19,509 bases of DNA from UBA699 sp050261915 (GTDB taxonomy: Bacteria > Bacillota > Clostridia > Clostridiales > Clostridiaceae): the NCBI GenBank assembly GCA_050261915.1, contig JBLNDT010000018.1, forward strand, positions 1 to 19,509. The letters run 5' to 3'. Under the pieces are notes generated by a model. It was not told where the DNA came from. It was given only the letters and a program-made list of their open reading frames with translations, and made no database searches. The position numbers and the translations under genes are program-made. Shown here piece by piece: positions 1-7,248 of the stretch (position 1 is its first letter; every line of letters begins with the position of its first letter).

Positions 1-719
1 ACTGTGTATATTACATCCGCTCCCTGGTCAATAAGCTGATTTGCTAGTTCATATCCTCTGTCAGGTACTAAAAATGGATTGGACCCGTCAACATATTTTG
101 AAATAATTTCAGCCTTTGGATTTACAAGTTTAACTCCCTGGTCATAGCCGCTTTGAAACTTTTTAAATATTGGCGTATCCTGTGCTCCTATATAGCCTAT
201 TTTATTTGTCTTAGTTACAATACCTGCTACTGAGCCTACTAAATATGATCCCTCCTCAGATTTAAAAATTAAACCTGTTACATTGGGCGCATCAGCTGTA
301 GCATCAATGATAACAAACTTTACATTTGGATATTCCTTTGCCACCTGTTCACAAGCATCTTTAAAAAGAAACCCTGTTGCAATCACAAGGTCATAATTTT
401 CCTTGGCATACTGCCTTAAATGATTTACCCCTAATTTAACTTCAGAATCTATATCAGTGGAAGGTTCTATATAATTGTATTCTATACTAAGGTTCTTTGC
501 TGCCATTTGAATTCCCTTGTATGCTGAATCGTTGTATGACTTGTCTCCAAGACCTCCTATGGAAAATACAATTCCCACCTTGAAAGGTTTCTTAGTATTC
601 GTTTCTGTGGTTTTATTATTGCCTTTTGATGAATTATTACTGCATCCTGCTGCAAACAAAGTCAGCCCTATGAAAAATACTATCATGAATCTGCTCATAA
701 CTACATTTAATCTTTTCAT
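1..719 (-). CDS. BMP/PnrA-family ABC transporter substrate-binding lipoprotein (partial)
   Basis: The C-terminus lies beyond the left edge; about 239 codons are visible. The ATG at 719 follows a GGGGTGG ribosome-binding site. The first 26 residues form a lipoprotein signal peptide: a basic start, a hydrophobic core and Ala-Ala-Gly-Cys with the lipidated Cys at 26. A Ser/Asn/Lys/Thr-rich spacer follows. The mature part begins KVGIVFSIGGLGDKSYNDSA, which matches the start of the basic membrane protein (BMP/PnrA/Med) family, where the Asp-Lys-Ser-Tyr-Asn segment helps form the nucleoside pocket. Later segments ('VIATGFLFKDA', 'EEGSYLVGSVAG', 'NPFLVPDRGYELANQLIDQGADVIY') also fit that fold. Known members bind purine nucleosides or related compounds outside the membrane for an ABC importer. 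The transporter genes would lie to the left, outside the window. The family call is firm; the substrate is not determined. Confidence 0.9.
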   Translation of the reverse strand, partial: MKRLNVVMSRFMIVFFIGLTLFAAGCSNNSSKGNNKTTETNTKKPFKVGIVFSIGGLGDKSYNDSAYKGIQMAAKNLSIEYNYIEPSTDIDSEVKLGVNHLRQYAKENYDLVIATGFLFKDACEQVAKEYPNVKFVIIDATADAPNVTGLIFKSEEGSYLVGSVAGIVTKTNKIGYIGAQDTPIFKKFQSGYDQGVKLVNPKAEIISKYVDGSNPFLVPDRGYELANQLIDQGADVIYT

Positions 720-828
720 AATCCACCCCACATTCATTAAATATTTAAGAAAATTGTCACATTATGCTTATTTGAATATTCGTATAAAATTGGCTGAACT
801 TTAGATGTATCAATAAGTATAGTCCTTA

Positions 829-857
829 TTAACTTTTAAATATTTGATGAATATTAT
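829..857 (+). promoter_or_regulatory. Candidate sigma-A promoter for the 888-1448 gene
   Basis: TTAACT (829-834) is followed after 17 bases by TATTAT (852-857). This is 4/6 and 5/6 match to the vegetative consensus at ideal spacing. A start near 864 would leave a short leader before the SD at 872-878. The region is very AT-rich, so chance matches are possible. Confidence 0.4.
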
Positions 858-887
858 ATATATATAAGATCAAAGGAGATGAGATTT

Positions 888-1448
888 TTGTTTCATAAAA
901 ATGCTGATTGTATAATAGATATCATTAAACAAAAAGAGGTTGTTAGCATTACTGTTCCATTGTTTAAATCAATTGAAGGCAAGTATTTCGTAGGTCAGAC
1001 AGAACCACTTTTTGTAGGTAATAATTCATATGCCTGGGCTGGGCTGGTAAATCCTCATGATTCAGGTGTAGATTTATATGCTAATGTATTCACTGTTTCA
1101 AATTTTTCTGATGATTATTTAACTGCGGAAATATGGCTTAACACAAATTTCCCTCCAGGAGGGAAGGTATCTACTAAAGTTTCTCCAACAAATACTGCTT
1201 TAAGGCCTATTCCAAAAAACAAAGTAGACATTCAATTTATAGAATCCACTACCGAACTTCCCCAAGAAGGGGTTAATGTATACGAAAGGATAGTGCCACC
1301 CCATACAACATTAGTCGGTGAAGAAGATGGGAAATTTATTGAAGCCCCTAAGGGAAACTATATGTTAATTATAAAATCCCTGAGTTCAAGACCTGAAAGA
1401 GCAAAAGCTATAGTTGCCCTTGGATGGTGGGAAAAACCAAAACACTAA
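888..1448 (+). CDS. Conserved hypothetical protein, about 186 aa
   Basis: I do not recognise this protein with confidence; it may belong to a Clostridium/Bacillus DUF family such as DUF6143, but that rests on weak recall. It has no signal peptide or membrane segment and looks like a soluble, beta-rich protein with many Gly, Pro, Asn and aromatic residues ('FVGNNSYAWAGLVNPHDSG', 'ALGWWEKPKH' at the C-terminus). I chose the TTG at 888. The AAAGGAG at 872-878 directly abuts the in-frame ATG at 879, leaving no room for initiation there, whereas it lies 9 bases before the TTG. The ATG would add only three residues. The gene is monocistronic: it is divergent from the BMP gene and closed by a strong terminator. 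Confidence 0.72.
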   Translation: MFHKNADCIIDIIKQKEVVSITVPLFKSIEGKYFVGQTEPLFVGNNSYAWAGLVNPHDSGVDLYANVFTVSNFSDDYLTAEIWLNTNFPPGGKVSTKVSPTNTALRPIPKNKVDIQFIESTTELPQEGVNVYERIVPPHTTLVGEEDGKFIEAPKGNYMLIIKSLSSRPERAKAIVALGWWEKPKH

Positions 1449-1454
1449 AACAGC

Positions 1455-1490
1455 AAAATGCCAGGGAGCACTTATGCTCCCTGGCATTTT
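1455..1490 (+). terminator. Intrinsic terminator after the 186-aa hypothetical gene
   Basis: A perfect 16-bp inverted repeat (1455-1470 with 1475-1490) encloses a CTTA loop. The stem has a GC-rich core (GCCAGGGAGCA) flanked by A4 on the left and T4 on the right, so it reads as a terminator in either direction. It starts 6 bases after the stop codon. Confidence 0.9.
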
Positions 1491-1565
1491 AAATCGTATT
1501 GAACAAAACAGTTTTATATGGTACATTTAACCTAATATGTAAATTGTTATAAGAGGTAAATATTT

Positions 1566-2381
1566 ATGAAACTCAGCACATTAAAATTACTTTTTACGGA
1601 TTCTTTGAAAAATATTATTAGGAATCGTCAAGGAAGCATAAGCTCTACTGTTGCAATAATATCATCCCTGCTTCTTTCGGCAATATTGTTGCTATGCCTT
1701 TTAAATATACGGATTGGAATCTTAGGGATTTATTCACAATTTGAAACAAGGATTACTTTGGATAAAAATTTAAGTGCTTTTGACAAACAAAATATATATA
1801 ACCAGATTAGAACAGCATCAGCTGCAGCAGATATAAAATTAGAAAATGAAATAGTTCCTATGTATGTAATTAATGTTAATGATTCTGCAGTCTCAACTGA
1901 AATAAATAATGTACTAAATGGAATAGATGGCATCGCCTCAATTATCTCAACTCAAAAACTGCCAGCAAAAATTCTTTTTATTACAAAATCAATTCAACTT
2001 TTAATATTTATCCTTTTCCCTCTGATTTTAGTTATATCATTTTTTGTAATTAAAAACACAATAAAAATAGCCCTTTATTCTAGACAAAATGAAGTCAGCA
2101 TTATGGAATACGTTGGTGCATCCCCTTGGTATATTAAGAGTATTTTTATTTTTGAAGGAGTCACTGTTGGACTTTTAGGTGCAATAACTGCAGTCATTAT
2201 AATTTATTTTTTATATAATTTTTTATATACAGGCATAATACCTTATTTAAAAGATCTGCCTGTTAATTTTATCAATCCTTCCTTTATATATACAACAATA
2301 TTATTAGCTTTCATACCAGTTGGAATAATATTTGGAGCTGCATCAAATTACTTTGTAGTCAAAAATATGCTGAAAGTATAA
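1566..2381 (+). CDS. FtsX-like permease, orphan (no adjacent ftsE)
   Basis: A 271-residue membrane protein with FtsX-type layout: a cytoplasmic start with Asn-Arg pairs, TM1 at about 27-49, an extracytoplasmic domain at about 50-135, and TM2-TM4 at about 137-160, 195-220 and 240-262. The stretch 'NTIKIALYSRQNEVSIMEYVGAS' after TM2 followed by 'FIFEGVTVGLLGA' is the most typical FtsX/MacB-like signature. FtsX normally pairs with the ATPase FtsE and activates cell-wall hydrolases through its extracellular domain. Here there is no ftsE on either side: a terminator lies upstream and a convergent gene downstream. The protein either borrows an FtsE encoded elsewhere or is a diverged paralogue. The SD is AAGAGG at 1551-1556, 9 bases before the ATG. 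The family call is good; a role in division is not shown. Confidence 0.85.
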   Translation: MKLSTLKLLFTDSLKNIIRNRQGSISSTVAIISSLLLSAILLLCLLNIRIGILGIYSQFETRITLDKNLSAFDKQNIYNQIRTASAAADIKLENEIVPMYVINVNDSAVSTEINNVLNGIDGIASIISTQKLPAKILFITKSIQLLIFILFPLILVISFFVIKNTIKIALYSRQNEVSIMEYVGASPWYIKSIFIFEGVTVGLLGAITAVIIIYFLYNFLYTGIIPYLKDLPVNFINPSFIYTTILLAFIPVGIIFGAASNYFVVKNMLKV

Positions 2382-2383
2382 TA

Positions 2384-2409
2384 AAAGGCAGCCATCACTG
2401 ACTGCCTTA
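2384..2409. terminator. Bidirectional terminator between convergent genes
   Basis: AAGGCAG (2385-2391) pairs with CTGCCTT (2402-2408) around a 10-base loop. It lies between the stop of the FtsX-like gene (2381) and that of the convergent cell-wall protein gene (2416). The plus side runs into AATATTTTTAG and the minus side into TTTTAT, so it is a modest but well-placed shared terminator. Confidence 0.6.
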
Positions 2410-2415
2410 ATATTT

Positions 2416-4227
2416 TTAGTTCATTGCCACACCATTTACATAAAGTGTGTGCCCATTTGTATTTACATTACTCATACTTCCATGGAATTCTGTTACATAA
2501 CTATCTGCTGTAAGTGTCCATTTACTTGAAGAATCCACTGTTACAGATAGTGATGCAGCCTTAGTTCCATCTGAATTTATTGAACCTGTAAAATTTGATG
2601 AATCTGAAATATTCATACTTAGCTTTGAAATTGAATCTACTTTAATATCCCCAGTTAGGGTTTGATTAGAAGCTGTAAATCCGCACACTCCTCCATTAGC
2701 ACCAACTGTACCCCAGCCTCTTGATGCATCATTACCTGAAACCACTAAAAGATTTGTATTATCAGCAAGGTTCACATCAACATCAGTTAGCTGAATTGTA
2801 CAATCTGTGTTTGTAACATAGAACATATCCCCATTCTTTGAAGTAAGTGAACCTCCAGTCATTTTGAAGCTGCTGTTTCCTACTTGTGCATCACCTGACA
2901 TACTCTGATAAAGCATAACATTATGAATGTTTTCGCTGCTGTTGCCAGATGTGCCTGTCATGTTTCCTGTAACCTTACAGTTGTTCAGTGTGACTGAGTT
3001 CATCCCCTCGACCACTACAGCTTCTGAAGTGTTAGCTGTTAGTGTTGCATTGCTTACTGTTATAGCTGCAGTGCTATATATTGCTGGTGCTCCAGAGCTC
3101 CCTTCAGTTGTGTAAGTGCCTCCCTCAACCACCATGGTTCCACCTCCCCTGTCACTTCTGATTGCGGCTTTAACCTTTGAGTTTACAGTAAGGTTTGTTG
3201 CATTAAGTTTGCCGCCTCCAGCAACTTCTATTCCACCTGAATTTCCTCCCGTTACATTTATTGCTGTATCTTGTATATTTATAGTAGCTCCATCATATGC
3301 AAAAACTCCATTTGCTCCTTCAGCACTTGCATTTACTGTACCTCCAGTAATGTTAAGAGTAGAGTTGTTCGCAGCAAGTACTGCTGAATTAAGCCCATAA
3401 AAGCTGCTGGCATCATTGCTTGATGCAGCACCTAGGGTTTTGTTTACTGTTACATTATTAAGTGTAGCTGTAACTTTGTTGTCAGCTCTCACTGCATTTT
3501 CGTCAGCATTAATTGAAGAATATGTACCACCTGTGAGGGTTTCACCGTTTGTAAGATTGTAAGCTCCTGTACCTGTGTTTACTGTTGGAGAACCTCCATT
3601 ACCACCATCTGGAGGGGCACCAACAGGCTGGCTTCCACTTGGAGGTGTCCCCCCCATCTGGCCGCCATTTGGTGGGTTTACCCCATGCTGGTTACTACCT
3701 GTGCCCGAGGTTACTTTTGCACCTGTGGAATCAACAGTGCTTCCGTCAGGAGTTGTGGTGTTCATTGCCAGGTCTCCACCTGAATTCAGATAATATGATT
3801 TCCCATTGTATTCTACCCAGGAACTTGTAGCCATTATCCCAGTATCACCTAAATAAAACCAGTTTTTTGATGAATCCTGTGCCCACCCATTAGTAACAAC
3901 TGCTCCGTCACTGCCTAGGTAAAACCAGTTTTTTGAGGAGTCCTGTGCCCATCCATTAGTTACCATAGCTCCATTGCTTCCTAGATAAAACCATCTCCCT
4001 GAAGTGTCCTGCTGCCACCTGTTTGAAACTTTTGCCCCTTTAGAATTATAGTAATACCATGTACCATCAACCTTCACCCACCCGGTTTTGTATGGTGATG
4101 CAATAACACTTGCTACCGGAAATATAATGCCTGATGCCATAACTACAGCTGATACAGCTGTAACTCTCTTCTTAAATTTTTGATTCAAAATATAACAACA
4201 CCTTTCCACTGCATTTATTATAAACAT
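2416..4227 (-). CDS. Secreted cell-wall-binding repeat protein with C-terminal parallel beta-helix
   Basis: The 603-residue ORF has three parts. A signal peptide ends near residue 44 (basic QKFKKR, then a hydrophobic run to VIAS). Residues 48-155 hold five choline-binding-type cell-wall repeats of about 22 residues (Gly-Trp ... Trp-Tyr/Phe-Tyr-Leu ... Gly), two of them (91-112 and 113-134) nearly identical. A Gly/Pro/Ser-rich linker spans about 156-222. Residues 223-603 are rich in Thr, Asn, Gly and Ser with short repeated beta strands ('LNNVTVN', 'LNITGGTVNA', 'INIQDTAINVTGG'), as in right-handed parallel beta-helix adhesins or carbohydrate-binding domains. The role is probably a surface protein held on wall polymers; binding target or enzyme activity is unknown. 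A TTG at 4188, preceded 12 bases upstream by GGAAAGG, would give a more normal signal peptide starting MNQKFKKR and may be the true start. Confidence 0.85.
   Translation of the reverse strand: MFIINAVERCCYILNQKFKKRVTAVSAVVMASGIIFPVASVIASPYKTGWVKVDGTWYYYNSKGAKVSNRWQQDTSGRWFYLGSNGAMVTNGWAQDSSKNWFYLGSDGAVVTNGWAQDSSKNWFYLGDTGIMATSSWVEYNGKSYYLNSGGDLAMNTTTPDGSTVDSTGAKVTSGTGSNQHGVNPPNGGQMGGTPPSGSQPVGAPPDGGNGGSPTVNTGTGAYNLTNGETLTGGTYSSINADENAVRADNKVTATLNNVTVNKTLGAASSNDASSFYGLNSAVLAANNSTLNITGGTVNASAEGANGVFAYDGATINIQDTAINVTGGNSGGIEVAGGGKLNATNLTVNSKVKAAIRSDRGGGTMVVEGGTYTTEGSSGAPAIYSTAAITVSNATLTANTSEAVVVEGMNSVTLNNCKVTGNMTGTSGNSSENIHNVMLYQSMSGDAQVGNSSFKMTGGSLTSKNGDMFYVTNTDCTIQLTDVDVNLADNTNLLVVSGNDASRGWGTVGANGGVCGFTASNQTLTGDIKVDSISKLSMNISDSSNFTGSINSDGTKAASLSVTVDSSSKWTLTADSYVTEFHGSMSNVNTNGHTLYVNGVAMN
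3826..3957 (-). repeat. Two tandem 66-bp units inside the cell-wall-binding domain
   Basis: The units at 3892-3957 and 3826-3891 encode the adjacent 22-residue repeats starting NGWAQDSSKNWFYLG. They are almost identical over the first two thirds at DNA level and differ mainly at third positions, then diverge at the end. This indicates a fairly recent internal duplication. Confidence 0.85.
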
Positions 4228-4309
4228 AAATAATAACTCATCTGCTATGATTTAAGTTTACTAGCAAAATTAGTAATAATTATCAATATAATATGTGAAA
4301 GGTGTGTGA

Positions 4310-4343
4310 AATAATAAAAAGCTCAAATGAGCTTTTTATTATT
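4310..4343. terminator. Intrinsic terminator after the diguanylate cyclase gene
   Basis: A perfect inverted repeat pairs 4310-4325 with 4328-4343. The core GCTC-AAAT-GAGC is flanked by A5/T5 runs, followed on the minus strand by a U-rich tract. It overlaps the last base of the cyclase stop codon. Confidence 0.85.
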
Positions 4344-5911
4344 TATATATCCTTTTCTTCAGTGGCACAAACTAATTTGTTTCTACCTTGGCTTTTAGCG
4401 GAGTACAATGCTTTATCCGCTCTTTTGTACCAATTGGTAAAGGATTCATTATGTGATCTTTCTGCTGCACCAAAGCTTGCTGTAACACTTACACCAACAG
4501 GATGCATATTACTTTCCAGAGCACTTCTTATTTTTTCTGCCACAACTTCAGCTCCAGAAATATCAGTTTCCGGCATCAGTATAATAAATTCTTCTCCTCC
4601 AAACCTAAACAGCATATCAGTACTTCTTATAATTCCCTTTGCAATTTCAGAAGTCTGCTTAAGAACCTCATCACCAATTGGGTGTCCATAAGTATCATTT
4701 ATAGTTTTAAAATGATCCAAGTCAAATATAATCATTGTTAGGTGCCTTTTATACCTGTCTGCACGCTCCATTTCCTCAAATACCTTTTCATCAAAATGAT
4801 ATCTGTTGCCAAGTCCTGTTAATTGATCTGTAATTGCAACCTCATGAAGAGTCCTCTCTAGCTTTATCCTTCTTTCAACCTCTCTTAGCAGAAATATAAG
4901 AATGGTACATATGCCTAGTACCGGCAGGGAATAAAATATACATTTACTCAGAAGTGAATACATTGGTACCACAGAGTATAATCCCCAGGGGGCATTTGCT
5001 ACATTGACTTTATAAATATAGTATCCACCTATTACTTCAAATTGATTATTTTTAACTTCCATGAGTTTCCTGCTGTCCTCAGCTGAAAGTTTTAATAATG
5101 CATTAAGATTTTCGGGCTTATCAGAGCTTAAAATATTTTTGTTTGTAGCTATAATGGAACCTTCAGCATCAACCAGATAGCTGTCATATTTTGAATTCAT
5201 CAAATCACTAAGTTTTTTATTTGTTAAATCCAGGGAAACTGCTCCTCTAAATGTATTATCATCATAAATTGGACTGGATAATGTAACTACAATACCCTTC
5301 CCTCCATGATCCAAATATGCAGGGCTCCACTTAATTACTCTTGAAGGGTTATTTTCAGCATTTACACTCCTGTAAAACTCTGAGCTTTTATTGTCCTTTG
5401 TATTTGTAAAAGTGCTTGATAAACTCCATGGGTAAATATTCCTAAAATTGTTTTCGCTTGTGTAATATATCCATGCTGCATTAGGGAATCTTTTATAAAA
5501 GCCACTAAAAAACTCATTATATTCAAATGCAAGATTTAGTTCATTTTGCTCTTTAGTACCTAGCTTAGGTATATTTCCTACACCTATCAGATTACCAGCA
5601 CCTTTTTCATATGTTGTATCTTTAATTGTATCTAGAGAATAGGTGTCTAAATCAGCATTGTATTTCAACAAATCATAATAATTCGAGGTTATACCTTTTT
5701 CTTGTTTGAAAAACAAGTGCCCATATACAGTCATATCATTAATAAAGTCAGTGCATAATAAAGTGTAATCATTTATGGACGCCTGTTCTGAATTAATGGT
5801 AAACTTTATTTCATCAACCAGTGAATTGTATTTAGTTCGAAATGAAACAGTTAGGGCTACAATAGCCGTTACTGCTATGAAAAGTATAATTGTTTTTTTT
5901 ATATCCCTAAT
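4343..5911 (-). CDS. Membrane Cache-type sensor diguanylate cyclase (GGDEF), probable ATT start
   Basis: Makes c-di-GMP from two GTP under control of an extracytoplasmic Cache domain. From the first ordinary ATG (5734), the protein has an extracellular Cache-like part at about 1-255 ('GAVSLDLTNKKLSDLM', 'YLVDAEGSIIAT'), a membrane helix at about 260-283 and a GGDEF domain at about 295-463. GGEEF is at 379-383, with an RSTD inhibitory I-site (370-373) five residues before it, so it should be active and feedback-inhibited. That ORF lacks the first membrane helix that this topology needs. The frame stays open upstream to a stop at 5972-5974 and encodes 'RDIKKTIILFIAVTAIVALT', a classic signal anchor. 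No ATG, GTG or TTG lies in that stretch. An ATT at 5911 follows AGGTGGTGG (5918-5926). I extend to this ATT, giving 522 residues. Confidence 0.88.
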   Translation of the reverse strand: MRDIKKTIILFIAVTAIVALTVSFRTKYNSLVDEIKFTINSEQASINDYTLLCTDFINDMTVYGHLFFKQEKGITSNYYDLLKYNADLDTYSLDTIKDTTYEKGAGNLIGVGNIPKLGTKEQNELNLAFEYNEFFSGFYKRFPNAAWIYYTSENNFRNIYPWSLSSTFTNTKDNKSSEFYRSVNAENNPSRVIKWSPAYLDHGGKGIVVTLSSPIYDDNTFRGAVSLDLTNKKLSDLMNSKYDSYLVDAEGSIIATNKNILSSDKPENLNALLKLSAEDSRKLMEVKNNQFEVIGGYYIYKVNVANAPWGLYSVVPMYSLLSKCIFYSLPVLGICTILIFLLREVERRIKLERTLHEVAITDQLTGLGNRYHFDEKVFEEMERADRYKRHLTMIIFDLDHFKTINDTYGHPIGDEVLKQTSEIAKGIIRSTDMLFRFGGEEFIILMPETDISGAEVVAEKIRSALESNMHPVGVSVTASFGAAERSHNESFTNWYKRADKALYSAKSQGRNKLVCATEEKDI

Positions 5912-5999
5912 TTTTAACCACCACCTGTATTTGCTTTTACTATTATCGCACCAAACACACTTAGCTTTAGGTTAAACTCTAAATATATTTATATACCTG

Positions 6000-6036
6000 A
6001 AAAATAAAAACTACCGACAAATTATGTTGTCCGCAG
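6000..6036 (-). terminator. Intrinsic terminator after the AI-2E-family gene
   Basis: On the minus strand CTGCGGACAA (6036-6027) pairs with TTGTCGGTAG (6020-6011) around a 6-base loop, with one mismatch and one G-U pair. A T-rich tail (TTTTTATTTT) follows. It lies between the stop at 6047 and the next gene on the same strand. Confidence 0.7.
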
Positions 6037-6046
6037 CTTTTATTAA

Positions 6047-7156
6047 TTACTCAGAAGTTCTGTTCTTTATATCATTTTTAAGCAAGGCATATAAAACTGC
6101 TGTTATTGGCAGTCCTAATAAAATTCCAAGTACCCCAGCCAAACTTCCTCCAACAATAATGGATAATAGTATCCATATACTAGGGAGCCCTATGCTGCTG
6201 CCAATTATTTTCGGATAAATAATATTTCCTACAACCTGAATTAGTATTATTAGAAAGATTATAAACCAAACTGCTTTAATCGGGTTTATCATGAGTAAAA
6301 GTATAAAGGCAATAAATCCTCCTATATATGAACCAAGTATCGGTATTAAGGAAGTTATTCCGATGATAACTCCAATTAATATAGGATAATCAAATCTGAA
6401 TATGAACATTAAAGCCATACAGAGGACTCCTGTAATCAGGGCGCCAATAAGTTGTCCAATCACATATTTATTGAAAATATCAATTACAACAAAGTTTACA
6501 TAATAACAATTTTCATAAATATTTTGTGGAAGGTATATGCTGAAAAATTTCTTACACTGAGCCAATAACTTTTCTTTTCCAAACAAAATATATATTGAAA
6601 ATATGAAAGCCATTAGAAGATTTACAAGAAAAAACAGAATTCCGGTGGTTATACTGATTATTTGAGACAACACATCTAACAATCCGCTTTCAAGTTTGTT
6701 TATATACCCCAAAACTGGTGTTTCTATAGATGTAAGGTCAATTTTATTCATATGTAAAAATACTGTTATTTTATTGGATAAAGCTTGCAGATTGTCAGTG
6801 TATGCCCCTATATTGTTTAATATGAGCTGAATGCTTTTAACTAATTGAGGCAGAATAATTGCAACTGCTATTACTCCAGTTAAAATGAATACAAGATATG
6901 TAATTGTTATAGACAGCCCTCTTAATATTGAGCTGTTAATATTTCTTTTAAATAGGTTTTCCTTTAACACCTTTTCAATATACATACATGGCTTATTTAG
7001 CACAAATGCAATAGCTATTCCCACAAAAAATGTATTGAATCCTGATTCAAACTTCAATAGGAACTGAGTTATTGATTTAAAATTCATTATAATTAAAATT
7101 AGCAATGCTGAGTATGTAATTGCAGAAAATATGTTTCTTTTCATTCTGCCATCCAC
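6047..7156 (-). CDS. AI-2E/PerM-family membrane transporter
   Basis: A 369-residue polytopic protein with two hydrophobic hairpins at the N-terminus, an amphipathic middle (about 90-150), and a C-terminal cluster of long helices. It contains 'GIITSLIPILGSYIGGFIAF', the conserved core of the AI-2E transporter family (PF01594), and ends 'ILLGLPITAVLYALLKN'. Members include TqsA (autoinducer-2 export) and Na+/H+ antiporters, so the substrate cannot be read from sequence. The start is GTG at 7156, chosen because GGGAGG lies 8 bases before it; the ATG four codons later is too far away. A consensus extended -10 element and a hairpin lie upstream, so the gene probably has its own promoter. Confidence 0.88.
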   Translation of the reverse strand: MDGRMKRNIFSAITYSALLILIIMNFKSITQFLLKFESGFNTFFVGIAIAFVLNKPCMYIEKVLKENLFKRNINSSILRGLSITITYLVFILTGVIAVAIILPQLVKSIQLILNNIGAYTDNLQALSNKITVFLHMNKIDLTSIETPVLGYINKLESGLLDVLSQIISITTGILFFLVNLLMAFIFSIYILFGKEKLLAQCKKFFSIYLPQNIYENCYYVNFVVIDIFNKYVIGQLIGALITGVLCMALMFIFRFDYPILIGVIIGITSLIPILGSYIGGFIAFILLLMINPIKAVWFIIFLIILIQVVGNIIYPKIIGSSIGLPSIWILLSIIVGGSLAGVLGILLGLPITAVLYALLKNDIKNRTSE

Positions 7157-7177
7157 TTAAACAGCCTCCCTTCAAAG

Positions 7178-7200
7178 CATTGGAAATTTCATTTCCAATG
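7178..7200 (-). other. Hairpin in the 5' leader of the AI-2E-family gene
   Basis: CATTGGAAAT (minus strand, 7200-7191) pairs perfectly with ATTTCCAATG (7187-7178) around a GAA loop. It lies between the candidate promoter and the SD, and no T-tract follows it. It is either a weak terminator for the upstream deacetylase gene or a leader structure. Confidence 0.5.
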
Positions 7201-7214
7201 CCATTATCAATAAT

Positions 7215-7223
7215 ATTATACCA
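7215..7223 (-). promoter_or_regulatory. Extended -10 promoter element for the AI-2E-family gene
   Basis: On the minus strand the sequence reads TGGTATAAT, a perfect extended -10 (TGN-TATAAT). No good -35 is seen 17 bases upstream, which is common for extended -10 promoters. The predicted start, near 7208, would place the 7178-7200 hairpin in the leader. Confidence 0.5.
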
Positions 7224-7248
7224 CAATTACCAATATAACTTCATTTAG

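Noticed and set aside
517..804. 95-codon plus-strand frame at the left end
   Set aside because: It covers the 5' end and promoter region of the BMP lipoprotein gene in antisense; the real gene has an SD and a lipobox.
720..878. Riboswitch in front of the BMP gene
   Set aside because: Purine riboswitches control some BMP genes, but this short AT-rich region shows no such conserved core or expression-platform hairpin.
2927..3830. Several plus-strand open frames of 62-94 codons opposite the cell-wall protein gene
   Set aside because: They are antisense shadows caused by the repetitive Thr/Gly/Pro/Ala codons of the real gene. They have no ribosome-binding sites and low-complexity products.
3826..3957. 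Tandem 66-bp repeats as a possible CRISPR or minisatellite
   Set aside because: There are only two contiguous units with no spacers, and they encode in-frame cell-wall-binding repeats.
4302..4741. Plus-strand open frames opposite the GGDEF domain
   Set aside because: The longer one starts by running through the cyclase terminator palindrome. Neither has an SD or recognisable product, and the opposite strand encodes a clear GGDEF domain.
5912..6046. c-di-GMP riboswitch or small gene upstream of the cyclase
   Set aside because: Only the terminator of the preceding gene and AT-rich sequence are visible; no conserved riboswitch core and no ORF with an SD.
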